A stretch of DNA of 64,000 nt. Origin: SG8-39 sp041558415 (GTDB lineage Bacteria > Pseudomonadota > Gammaproteobacteria > Burkholderiales > SG8-39). The position numbers and the translations under genes were made by a program. Positions 45,760-53,351 of the stretch are shown here, piece after piece; within the stretch, counting starts at the first letter, position 1; each line of letters starts with the position of its first letter. Below the pieces are notes generated by a model. The model had not been told where the DNA came from and ran no database searches. It worked only from the letters and a program-made list of their open reading frames with translations. The DNA lies in contig JBFFEY010000009.1 in NCBI GenBank assembly GCA_041558415.1, positions 1 to 64,000 on the forward strand, in the 5' to 3' direction.

Positions 45760-46127
45760 GTGTCAGACCCGAAAGATAGACGCTGTGCCGGCCTGCAGTG
45801 TACTTGCAAAAGAGTATGCAGCGATGCTGCCGGGTAAACTTCATGCGCGTATAGGAAATTCAAATCCCCTGTTTCGAGCGAGCATCGTTCGCCGAGCCCA
45901 CGCTCGCGGCGCTCCGGCACTTGAATCGGAACGTGTGCGAGTTCCGGGCCACGGACCGCCCCTGCTGCGTCCCCCGAATCTCCAAACTTTATTTACCATA
46001 AGGCCCCATGCGCGCCGGCCTTGCAGCCGCGGCCACGACCGACCATCGCCCCAAGCACCGTTCACCGAGCCGAAACACGCCCCAACCACGCGCAATTCGC
46101 GGCATGAGGGCGAAGGGATTTCTTATC
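45760..46127. other. Gene-free stretch, about 370 bases
   Basis: The sequence upstream of the AtzH-like gene holds its promoter region and then short open frames without recognisable protein features. I see no RNA gene or repeat here. Confidence 0.5.
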
Positions 46128-46364
46128 CGTCCCGAGCTCGCGTCGCGCAGCAGCGCCGACCATATCCAGACGGCGATCTCGCTCGCGCGCGATGCGCCGA
46201 GGCGGGAATTGATCTGCAGCCGCCTGCTCGCGCGCCCGGCGAGCGCTCCGCTGTTCGACACCGCGCGCACCGTGCGTGCCCTCGAGCGCGCCTATGATCG
46301 GATGTGGTCGATCCGCCAGGCCGGCGAAGTGCCGCGCGCATTCAACGTCGACGACGCCGGCTGA
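46128..46364 (+). pseudogene. Remnant of the C-terminus of a GT41 (O-GlcNAc transferase-like) glycosyltransferase
   Basis: The frame encodes a stretch (SADHIQTAISLARD, then SAPLFDTARTVRALERAYDRMW) that matches the last helices of bacterial TPR/GT41 glycosyltransferases, which normally end in a DTARF...LEAAYxxMW segment. The catalytic domain and TPR repeats that should precede it are absent; upstream in the frame is unrelated sequence. It is most simply a broken gene end. A short expressed ORF from 46008 is possible but unlikely. Confidence 0.65.
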
Positions 46365-46393
46365 TCGGTCCGCGCGCCGCGCAGCTCAGACCC

Positions 46394-48145
46394 TCAAGTC
46401 GTCAGACCGGCCGCGATCATGCAGTCGCGGCAGTGGATCAAGTCGGCCTCGTTCTGGTAATGCGCGGTCGCCATGACCGCCTCCAGGTCGAGCGCCGGGT
46501 CGCGCTTGCGCGCCTCGCTCATGTGCTGCGCCGCCGTCGCGGCATCACCGAGCTTCGCGTAACAGGCTGCCAGCATCAGGTGATGCATGACGTCGAGCGG
46601 GCTGATGTGGCGCACGGACTGGATCGCCTCGTCATAGCGGTGCGCGGCGAACTGAGCGCGGCCGAGGTGAGACCAGAAGCGGTCCGGGTGGAACGGGTTC
46701 AGGCGCATCGCCTTGCGGATCCACTCGATGCCTTCCTCGGGCTTGCCGAGCCAGGTCAGCAGCTCGCCGTGCTGCACCACGATCAGGTCGTCGTTCGGGT
46801 TCAGGCTGAGCGCACGCTCCTGGTGGTAGATCGCCTTGTCGTGCTGGTTCTGCACGATGTGCACCGCGGCATAGATGCGGTGCACGTCGCTGTCGTTGTC
46901 GTCCAGCGCGAGCGCGGCGTCGAGCTCGCGCACGATGACGTCCTCCGTCGCCTTGCGGTCGGCGCACCAGCCGTAGCCCCACTGCTGCCCGAGGATGCAG
47001 GCCTTCCAGGCATGCGCATGCCCGTACTTCGGATCGAGCTCGATCGCGCGCTCGGCCAGCTGCAGCGCCGCGGCGTTCTCGTCGCGCTGCGAGCGATGAT
47101 GGCGGACCTTGGCCGCGAGCAGGCACTCGTAGGCCGCCATGTTGTGCGTCTGCTTGCGCTCGGCGCGATCGCGCGCCGCCGCCTCGACCCGCCCGGGGAG
47201 CGTCGCGACGATCGCGCGCGTCACCTCGTCCTGTATGTCGAAGATGTCCTCGAGCTGCCGGTCGTAGCGCTCGGCCCAGACGTGGTGGTCCGATTCGCCG
47301 TCGATCAGCTGCACCGTGATGCGCACGCGGCTGCCCGCCTTGCGCACGCTGCCTTCGACCACGTACTGCACGCCGACCTCGCGCGCCACCTTCTTCACGT
47401 CGACCGCCTGGCCCTTCAGCTTGAACGCGGTGTTGCGCGAGATGACGAACAGCTCCCTGAAGCGCGACAGCTCGGTGAGGATGTCCTCGGTGAGCCCGTC
47501 GACGAAGAACTCCTGCTCGGGGTCGCCGCTCATGTTGGTGAACGGCAGCACGATGATCGAGGGCTTCACCTGCTGCGCCGGCGCGGCGGCGCCTTCGCGC
47601 GCCGCGCCGGTGCCGAGCCGCAGGCGATAACAGCGCACCGGAGTCGCGATGTTCTTCAGCTCGACTTCGCCTGCGTCCTCGAAAACGAGATCGAGCTTGC
47701 GCCGCACCTCATCGTGCACCTTCGCCGAAACGCACACGCCGCCGCCCTCGGCGAGCGCCTCAAGCCGTGCGGCGACGTTCACGCCGTCCCCGTACAGCCG
47801 CCCGTCCTCGACGATCACGTCGCCGAGGTTGATCCCCATGCGGAACTGCATGCGCCGGTTCTCGGGCAGCCGGCCGTTGCGCCGCGCGAGCTCGGCCTGG
47901 ATGTCGGCCGCCGCCTGCACCGCGTCGACCGCGCTGCCGAACTCGGCGAGCACGTTGTCGCCCGGCATGTCGACGATCCGCCCGCGATGGTCGGCGACCG
48001 AGCTCGAAATGAACGCCCGGTACTCGGCGAGCGTGCGCACAGTCGCCACCTCGTCCTCGCCCATCAGGCGGCTGTAGCCGGCGACGTCGGCGCTCAGGAA
48101 CGCGCCGAGCCGGCGTTGCATCGAAGAATCAGGGGCCTGCGCCAC
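46394..48145 (-). CDS. Class III adenylate/guanylate cyclase with TolB-like and TPR regions
   Basis: The 583-residue soluble protein has an N-terminal class III nucleotide cyclase domain (residues about 12-175; metal Asp in LSADVAGYSRLMGEDE and a second in MPGDNVLAEF, and NVAARLEALA), a TolB/FlgO-like middle domain (about 195-330, SIIVLPFTNMSGDPEQEFF, YVVEGSVRKAG), and C-terminal TPR-like repeats (about 345-560). Such proteins are common in soil proteobacteria and may make cAMP in response to unknown partners. It stands alone. Confidence 0.88.
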   Translation of the reverse strand: MAQAPDSSMQRRLGAFLSADVAGYSRLMGEDEVATVRTLAEYRAFISSSVADHRGRIVDMPGDNVLAEFGSAVDAVQAAADIQAELARRNGRLPENRRMQFRMGINLGDVIVEDGRLYGDGVNVAARLEALAEGGGVCVSAKVHDEVRRKLDLVFEDAGEVELKNIATPVRCYRLRLGTGAAREGAAAPAQQVKPSIIVLPFTNMSGDPEQEFFVDGLTEDILTELSRFRELFVISRNTAFKLKGQAVDVKKVAREVGVQYVVEGSVRKAGSRVRITVQLIDGESDHHVWAERYDRQLEDIFDIQDEVTRAIVATLPGRVEAAARDRAERKQTHNMAAYECLLAAKVRHHRSQRDENAAALQLAERAIELDPKYGHAHAWKACILGQQWGYGWCADRKATEDVIVRELDAALALDDNDSDVHRIYAAVHIVQNQHDKAIYHQERALSLNPNDDLIVVQHGELLTWLGKPEEGIEWIRKAMRLNPFHPDRFWSHLGRAQFAAHRYDEAIQSVRHISPLDVMHHLMLAACYAKLGDAATAAQHMSEARKRDPALDLEAVMATAHYQNEADLIHCRDCMIAAGLTT

Positions 48146-48241
48146 GCGGGATATCTTACTTCGGATCGCCCGATAAATCCGGGCGCGCGCGCTCGATGAC
48201 GCTCGGGCGCCCTGCGCCGCTTGCGCTTGGCGCCGCGGGAA

Positions 48242-48370
48242 CTACCTGCGCTCGGCCGGCTTGGGCACGTTCGGGCAGCTGATCATGCAGATCACTGCGT
48301 CGCGCAGCTCGGCATCGGTCAGCCCGACCGTGCCGCCGCGCGGCGGCATGCCGCCGTGACCATTGATGAC
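48242..48370 (-). pseudogene. C-terminal fragment of a c-type cytochrome (cytochrome c5-like) without the haem motif
   Basis: In one frame the minus strand reads VVINGHGGMPPRGGTVGLTDAELRDAVICMI and stops at 48242. This matches the end of small monohaem cytochromes (the Met-ligand M(P)PRGG followed by LTDAEL(R)xAVxYM). No CXXCH lies upstream before the S24 gene. The remnant appears to be a truncated gene end. Confidence 0.6.
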
Positions 48371-48396
48371 CACGCGGCCCCTTGCGCGCCGGGCTT

Positions 48397-48711
48397 TCAG
48401 GCGTAGTGCTTGCGCTGTGCGCGGCGTCGGCCCGCGCGCTGCACCACGCCGCCGCGAATGGTGTAGGGCGGGACGAGCTCGAAGCCGCCGTACTTCGGAT
48501 TGAGCGGCTCGAGATATCGGCGCTCGCCGTCCACCACGAGGCGGCGGAAGAAGATGTCGCCGGCATACTCGACGATCACGTACGAGCCGTGCTTCGCGAC
48601 GTGGCCGGGGTCGACGATGACGATGCAGCCATCGGGGAACTCCGGCTCCATGCTGTCGCCGAGCACGCGCAAGGCGTAGGGCTCGAGCTCGCTGCAGGCG
48701 CTCTCAGTCAT
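48397..48711 (-). CDS. S24-family (LexA/repressor C-terminal-like) protein without a DNA-binding domain
   Basis: The 104-residue protein is a stand-alone S24 peptidase-like domain: Ser nucleophile in VLGDSMEPEFPDGC (near residue 20), then GSYVIVEYAGDIFFRRLVVDG. In LexA and phage repressors a Lys in the VKRL segment completes the Ser-Lys dyad; here that place reads FFRRL, with Arg, so self-cleavage may be lost or altered. No HTH is present. It overlaps the next upstream gene by 8 bases. Confidence 0.8.
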   Translation of the reverse strand: MTESACSELEPYALRVLGDSMEPEFPDGCIVIVDPGHVAKHGSYVIVEYAGDIFFRRLVVDGERRYLEPLNPKYGGFELVPPYTIRGGVVQRAGRRRAQRKHYA

Positions 48712-48991
48712 CCTGTTTCCCGGGCTTGCGCACCAGCTTTATGGCCTGCTTTGCGCCCGCCGGCTCGTCGGCGTAGCGCGGGCGCGCGCTCGGGTCGCGG
48801 CCCGCGGCTTGCGCAAGCTCGCGCTCGCGCGCGCTGATCAGCGCCAGGCACTGACGCAGGTCCTCGATGGTCGCGTCCGAGAGCGGGTGGCGCATGCCAT
48901 GCGGCGTCGCGGTATCGCGGATGACGCCGGCGAGGGTGTGCTTCACCGCCTGCAGGATCCGCTCTTCCATCGAAAGCTCGGTCTCGCTCAC
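48704..48991 (-). CDS. Small hydrophilic protein, function unknown
   Basis: The 95-residue protein starts at a GTG (48991) that overlaps the dioxygenase stop (GTGA). The first 65 residues are helical (SMEERILQAVKHTLAGVIRD, LSDATIEDLRQCLALISARE) and the tail is basic. I recall similar proteins in Betaproteobacteria but no function. It is coupled to the PKHD-type oxygenase upstream and the S24 gene downstream. Confidence 0.72.
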   Translation of the reverse strand: MSETELSMEERILQAVKHTLAGVIRDTATPHGMRHPLSDATIEDLRQCLALISARERELAQAAGRDPSARPRYADEPAGAKQAIKLVRKPGKQDD

Positions 48992-49662
48992 AGCTCCGAC
49001 CACATGCGGATCAGGTTCGAATAGGCGGCGTTCACCTGCGCGGTCTCCTCGGCATCGGGCGCGGTACGCAGCAGCTTCTCGCGCGCGAGATTGAGGCCGT
49101 AGAGTAGCGCACGCCGCGCCGGATCGCGCACCACGCTCTGCACCCAGGTCACCGCCACGAGGCGCTCGCCGCGCGTCACCGGGCTGACGCGATGGATCGT
49201 GCCCGCCGGGTAGAGCACGGCGTCGCCCGCCGGGCGCTTCACGGCCTGCTCGCCCGATGCGCCGCGGATCACCAGCTCGCCGCCGTCGTAATCCTCGGGC
49301 GCGCTGAGAAAAACCGTCACCGCGACGTCCGACCGATACAGTACGCCGCCCGTGCCCATGATCGCATCGTCGAGGTGCTCGCCGTATTCCATGCCCGGCG
49401 CGTAGCGGACGTACAGCGGCGTCGCGGCGTGCAGCGGCAGCGCGCCGCCGCGATACACCGGGTGGTGCGCGAGTTTTCCCATCACCATCTCGTCGAGGCG
49501 CTCGAGCGCGCCGGCACTGCGCTCGGCTTCGAGGTTGTGCTTGACGCGCCGCGCGGCGGCGCCCGCCGAGGCCTTGCCGTCGACGAAGCGCACCCCCTCG
49601 AGCCAGCTGCGCGCGAGCGCGAGCTCGTCAGGTTTGAGGACGCCGGGAACGATGAGCAGCAT
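48988..49662 (-). CDS. PKHD-type Fe(II)/2-oxoglutarate hydroxylase (PiuC/YbiX-like)
   Basis: The 224-residue protein has the HxD motif in YGEHLDDAIM (near residue 96), the distal His in YPAGTIHRVSPVTRGERL (near 155) and the 2-oxoglutarate Arg eight to ten residues later. It matches PKHD-type hydroxylases, often linked with iron uptake. Substrate unknown; no TonB receptor is adjacent. It lies 6 bases after another oxygenase of similar type. Confidence 0.9.
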   Translation of the reverse strand: MLLIVPGVLKPDELALARSWLEGVRFVDGKASAGAAARRVKHNLEAERSAGALERLDEMVMGKLAHHPVYRGGALPLHAATPLYVRYAPGMEYGEHLDDAIMGTGGVLYRSDVAVTVFLSAPEDYDGGELVIRGASGEQAVKRPAGDAVLYPAGTIHRVSPVTRGERLVAVTWVQSVVRDPARRALLYGLNLAREKLLRTAPDAEETAQVNAAYSNLIRMWSEL

Positions 49663-49668
49663 GCGGGC

Positions 49669-50262
49669 TCAGGCGAAACAGACCCAGGTGGTGGCGATGT
49701 ATTTCACGCCGCGCTCGAGCGTCGCGCCGCGGTGCGGGTGGGTCCAGAACGGCGGGAACAGCGCGAGCTTGCCCTCGCGCGGCCGGATCGAGACGCCCTG
49801 CAGCGGGAACTCGGTCTCCCCGCCCGGGCCCTCGACGTCGTTCAGGTACCAGATCGCCACCAGCTGGCGGTCGCTGAACGCACCCGGCCCCGAGTCGACG
49901 TGCCAGTGGTAGTACTCGCCCGGGCGCGTGCGCTGCAGGTTGTAGCCGATGTCCTTGAAGCGGTTGGCGGCGAAGAATGGGAACTCGCCCGCCAGGAGCT
50001 GGTGCGCCGCGGAAAGCTGCTGCGCGAGGATGCGGTCGATGTCGGCCCAGTCCTCGCGCCCGCTGATGCGCAGGTCGGTCGAGCGTTTGACCTCGGGCGC
50101 CGTTTCGGCGGCCTGCCCGATACGGCCGGCGACCTGCTGCCCGGGGTTCGCCTCGAAGCGGCGGATCATCTCGCGGCACACGTCGCCCGGCAGCGCGCGC
50201 TCGGCTTCCCAGACGAAGCTGAGCGGCTTGAGCTCGCGGAGTGGCGCGCCGGCGATGATCAC
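49669..50262 (-). CDS. Prolyl-4-hydroxylase-like Fe(II)/2-oxoglutarate oxygenase
   Basis: The 197-residue protein shows HxD in YYHWHVDSGPGAF (near residue 119), the segment GGETEFPLQG and the distal His with Arg in FWTHPHRGATLERG (near 175). This is the P4H-type double-stranded beta-helix fold. It lies directly upstream of the PKHD-type gene, so two oxygenases are made together. Both substrates are unknown. Confidence 0.87.
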   Translation of the reverse strand: MIIAGAPLRELKPLSFVWEAERALPGDVCREMIRRFEANPGQQVAGRIGQAAETAPEVKRSTDLRISGREDWADIDRILAQQLSAAHQLLAGEFPFFAANRFKDIGYNLQRTRPGEYYHWHVDSGPGAFSDRQLVAIWYLNDVEGPGGETEFPLQGVSIRPREGKLALFPPFWTHPHRGATLERGVKYIATTWVCFA

Positions 50263-50265
50263 GGC

Positions 50266-50589
50266 TCAGGCGAACAGCAGCTCGGTGTTCTGCATCTCGC
50301 CGGCCGCGTCGACGTCCACGCCCACCACACCCGGCATGCGCGCCGCGATGTACGAAGCCATCAGCATCGCGGTGGCTTCGTTGCCCTGCGTGAGGCTGGT
50401 GAGCAGCTTGTCGGCCGCGATCTGGCAGCGCTGCAGCCGGTCCGGCATGGACACGAAACTGCGGCTCATCTGCCAGCCGCGGTCCATGTCGCGGTCGAGG
50501 CGCGCGTGGAACTCGTCCGCCTCGCGCATCAGCGCCTCCGGCACGTTCACCGCGTAGGTCTGGTCGCCGACGATCACCTTGAAGCGCAT
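50266..50589 (-). CDS. Conserved-looking 107-residue protein, function unknown
   Basis: From the ATG at 50589 the protein reads MRFKVIVGDQTYAVNVPEAL, then a helical section (ADEFHARLDRDMDRGWQMSR) and DRLQRCQIAADKLL. It is soluble, acidic and without motif. It starts the gene group that continues with the two oxygenases, 3 bases before the first. No function can be given. Confidence 0.72.
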   Translation of the reverse strand: MRFKVIVGDQTYAVNVPEALMREADEFHARLDRDMDRGWQMSRSFVSMPDRLQRCQIAADKLLTSLTQGNEATAMLMASYIAARMPGVVGVDVDAAGEMQNTELLFA

Positions 50590-50659
50590 ATCTCTTTCGG
50601 CCAGATTGAAAGTTGCCCCCACTTCAATACCATAGTCCGGTTCGATCAGAGGAGCCAAA

Positions 50660-50866
50660 GTGGCCATGAACCCAATCTATTACCAGACCATCGACCGCAT
50701 GCAGAAGCAGGGGGTCGACCCCGAGTACGTGAACGGCTGGGCGGGCGGCTTCCTGCGCAACCCGAAGCGCGAAGAGCAGCGCGTGAACGAAGCCTACGAG
50801 ACCGGCTACGCGCACGGCCTTGAGGCGAAGACGGACGGCTTCGACGCCTGGGTGAAGAAGTCCTAG
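50660..50866 (+). CDS. Small soluble protein, function unknown
   Basis: The 68-residue protein (GTG at 50660, or ATG at 50666, after an AGAGGAG ribosome site) reads MNPIYYQTIDRMQKQGVDPE and YVNGWAGGFLRNPKREEQRV, rich in Tyr and charged residues. It is divergent from the 107-residue gene and overlaps the Sel1 gene tail to tail by four bases. No family is recognised. Confidence 0.7.
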   Translation: MAMNPIYYQTIDRMQKQGVDPEYVNGWAGGFLRNPKREEQRVNEAYETGYAHGLEAKTDGFDAWVKKS

Positions 50867-51294
50867 GCCGTGCCCTCGCCGCGCGCGGCGCGCGCGCGCC
50901 AGCGCGCAGCCTCGGCCGCGTCCTGCGCCACGCCGACCCCCTTCTCGTACATCATCGCCAGCGTCTCCTGCGAGCCGGCGAGCCCCTGGTCGGCGGCGCG
51001 CCGGAACCAGCGCGCCGCCTCCGCCGGGTCGGCCTTGGTGCATTCGCCCTGGAAATACATGAACCCCAGCCCGTGCTCGGCGAGCGCGAAGCCCTGCTCG
51101 GCCGCGGCGCGCATCCACTTCACCGCGCTGGCGCAGTTCTTCACCATGCCGAGACCGACCTGCGCCATGATCGCGACCCGGTACTGCGCCTGCGGCTCGC
51201 CTTTCTCCGCGAGCGGCAGCAGCAGCTGCATGGCGCGCGCGAATTCCTTTGCCTCGAAGGCGGCGATGCCGCTGGCGAGATCGATGTCCTGCAT
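50863..51294 (-). CDS. Sel1-repeat protein
   Basis: The 143-residue protein is built of three to four Sel1-like (TPR-related) repeats, e.g. GEPQAQYRVAIMAQVGLGMV, ALAEHGLGFMYFQGECTKAD and AGSQETLAMMYEKGVGVAQD. There is no signal peptide, so it is cytoplasmic. Sel1 proteins usually bring partners together. No partner is evident. Confidence 0.85.
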   Translation of the reverse strand: MQDIDLASGIAAFEAKEFARAMQLLLPLAEKGEPQAQYRVAIMAQVGLGMVKNCASAVKWMRAAAEQGFALAEHGLGFMYFQGECTKADPAEAARWFRRAADQGLAGSQETLAMMYEKGVGVAQDAAEAARWRARAARGEGTA

Positions 51295-51369
51295 GAACGC
51301 TCCGTGCGGGCCTGACGCGCCCGATGCGGCAGACTATCATCTGCGCATCAGGCAGAGCGAGTGCGACAC

Positions 51370-51963
51370 ATGGCGATCATCAGCAGCCGCCCCACGGTAG
51401 GGCTCCTCAAGACGCGCTGGCGCATGAAGGGCGCACGCTCGCTCGCCGAGCGCGCGGGCGTCGTCGGCGCAAACGTGTGGAAGGTGTCGATGGAGCTGTT
51501 CCGGCACATGGAGAAGGAGGGCTTTCGCTTCGGCAGCGACCGCCTGGTGGCCGACGTGCTGACCGAGTTCATTGCCTTCATGCTGCAGCTCGTCGACCGC
51601 GCGGTTTACGCCAGGCTGAGCGACGCGGACCGCGCGGCGCTGGTGGGCGAGGCGTCGCGCCATCTCGCCGCGACCATGGAAAACAACCTGCTCGACCTGC
51701 TCGGCCCGGGCGAGCATCGTGCCGCGTTCATCGCCACGCTGAACGCGCGCTTCGAGGACTACGCGTGCTTCGAGTACGCCGGCGACGCGCCCGGCTATGA
51801 CTGCCTGCGCTTTTTCGCCGGCAAGGTCGCCGAGGCGATGGCGCCCGGCGACAACAAGTGGGTGGTGGAGCAGGTCATCGACATCGAGGCGCCCGAGATG
51901 GTGCGCCTCGCCCACAAACTCGTCGAACAGGTGGCGCCGGCCGCCGACGGAGCGTCTTCCTGA
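51370..51963 (+). CDS. Helical protein of unknown function
   Basis: The 197-residue protein (ATG 51370; a GTG at 51361 is possible) is mainly helical with segments such as TRWRMKGARSLAERAGVVGA, DVLTEFIAFMLQLVDRAVYA and AFIATLNARFEDYACFEYAG. It has no signal peptide or motif. It stands 116 bases upstream of the tandem TusA gene on the same strand and may be transcribed with it. Confidence 0.72.
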   Translation: MAIISSRPTVGLLKTRWRMKGARSLAERAGVVGANVWKVSMELFRHMEKEGFRFGSDRLVADVLTEFIAFMLQLVDRAVYARLSDADRAALVGEASRHLAATMENNLLDLLGPGEHRAAFIATLNARFEDYACFEYAGDAPGYDCLRFFAGKVAEAMAPGDNKWVVEQVIDIEAPEMVRLAHKLVEQVAPAADGASS

Positions 51964-52079
51964 AGCGGCGCCGGCGCGCGCGCGTCCGCCGGGCGCGAAA
52001 CGCTGCGCCCGATTGCGCATCACTGCGCGCGCGCGTATAACTTCAAGCCCGTCCCGCAGGCCGCACGAGCGTCGCCGTC

Positions 52080-52586
52080 ATGCCGAAAACCCCGCCACGC
52101 AAGCCGGCTTCGCGCCTCAAGGCCGAGGTCACGCTCGACATGAAGGGCATGGCCTGCCCGGGTCCGCTGCTCGGTGCGCGCCGCGTGCTCGACGAGTTGC
52201 TCGCCGGCCAGGTCATGCTGCTGATTTCCGACTGCCCGGGCACCAAGGACGACCTGCGCGCCTGGACCCGCTACGCCGACGTCAAGATCGCCAGGACCGA
52301 GAAGCGCGCCGCGGGCGCGACCGCGTACTACCTGCGCAAGACCGAGGCCGGCCGCGTGTCGGCCAACGCGGTGCTCGACATGCGCGGCGCGAGCTGCCCC
52401 GGGCCGGTCATCGAGGCGAAGAAGCTGCTCCGCGGCATGCAGAAGGGCGAGGTGCTCGAGCTCATCAGCGACTGCCCGGGCATCCGCGCGGACGTGCGCA
52501 GCTGGGTCAAGGCGACCTCGCTCCAGCTGGCGCAGGCCTGGGAGAGCGCGCCGGGCGAGTACCGCTTCCACATCCGCCGGCGCTGA
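52080..52586 (+). CDS. Tandem TusA-family sulfur carrier (two TusA domains in one chain)
   Basis: The 168-residue protein holds two TusA/SirA domains. Each has the CPGP active motif (CPGP at 26-29 and at 106-109) within LDMKGMACPGP and LDMRGASCPGP, and a matching DCPG segment at 51-54 and 131-134. TusA carries persulfide sulfur in tRNA thiolation and in Dsr-type sulfur oxidation. A fused double-domain form is unusual. It is followed 29 bases later by a DsrC-family gene, which suggests a sulfur-relay pair. Confidence 0.88.
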   Translation: MPKTPPRKPASRLKAEVTLDMKGMACPGPLLGARRVLDELLAGQVMLLISDCPGTKDDLRAWTRYADVKIARTEKRAAGATAYYLRKTEAGRVSANAVLDMRGASCPGPVIEAKKLLRGMQKGEVLELISDCPGIRADVRSWVKATSLQLAQAWESAPGEYRFHIRRR

Positions 52587-52615
52587 CGCCCGAGCGAAGA
52601 CCGACACCCCGCGCC

Positions 52616-52981
52616 ATGACCTCGCTCATCGACGAACTCAGCGGCCACGGCGCCGCCGCGCCCGACCCGCGTTTCCCGCACGCGCCGGAAGGCTGGACGC
52701 CCGCGCACGCCGAGCAGCGCGCGCGTGAAGAAGGCCTCGCGCTCAGCGAGGCACACTGGCAGGCGCTGCACGCGCTGCAGGAATACTTCTTCCGCCACGG
52801 CCGCGATGCGGTGCGCCTGCGCGAGCTGCACGACGCCCTGGACGAGACCTTCCATCGCAGCGGCGGCCTGAAGCACCTCTACCAGCTGTTTCCGGGCGGG
52901 CCGGTGGCGCAGGGCTGCCGCCTCGCCGGGCTCGAGGCACCGGCGGGCGCCACCGACCGCGGCTTCGGCAGCGTCGCCTAG
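52616..52981 (+). CDS. DsrC/TusE-family paralogue with one cysteine
   Basis: The 121-residue protein matches the C-terminal two-thirds of DsrC (LSEAHWQALHALQEYFFRHG, LYQLFPGGPVAQGCRLAGLE). It keeps the first redox Cys (C101) but the tail is longer and has no Cys at the swinging-arm place (Ala112). The N-terminal DsrC strand pair is diverged. It follows the tandem TusA gene and may accept sulfur from it, or act as a regulator. Confidence 0.83.
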   Translation: MTSLIDELSGHGAAAPDPRFPHAPEGWTPAHAEQRAREEGLALSEAHWQALHALQEYFFRHGRDAVRLRELHDALDETFHRSGGLKHLYQLFPGGPVAQGCRLAGLEAPAGATDRGFGSVA

Positions 52982-52988
52982 TCGCGCG

Positions 52989-53342
52989 CTAGCGGCAGCG
53001 CAGATTCGCCGTCGGATTCTCGATCGGCTTCGAACAGTCCTGCTCGTGGACGACGCGGTCGGCGGCCAGCTCGGGCACGACGTCGCGCCGCAGGAAACCG
53101 CGGTTCTCGTTCCAGTCGTCCTGCTGGTAACCGTGGAAGACGAAACCGAGGATGGCGATGCCGGCCAGCGCAGCCGCCGCCGAGCTGCTCGCCGCCGAGA
53201 CGTTGACGTAGCCGGAGTAGCGGCTGGTGCCGGGCGGCGGCACGCTGCTGACGGCGCGCGCGCCGGCGCTGATGTGCGTGTACGACTGCGCCGCGCAGCC
53301 GCTCAGCGCGGCGACGAGCAACACGGGAGCGAGCGCGCGCAT
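52989..53342 (-). CDS. Small lipoprotein, function unknown
   Basis: The 117-residue protein has a lipoprotein signal with lipobox LSGC (Cys16). The mature part contains a Ser/Ala-rich hydrophobic segment (SAASSSAAAALAGIAILGFV) that may span or lie on a membrane. It ends with two Cys. It faces the DsrC-like gene tail to tail. Confidence 0.78.
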   Translation of the reverse strand: MRALAPVLLVAALSGCAAQSYTHISAGARAVSSVPPPGTSRYSGYVNVSAASSSAAAALAGIAILGFVFHGYQQDDWNENRGFLRRDVVPELAADRVVHEQDCSKPIENPTANLRCR

Positions 53343-53351
53343 GCGGCCATT

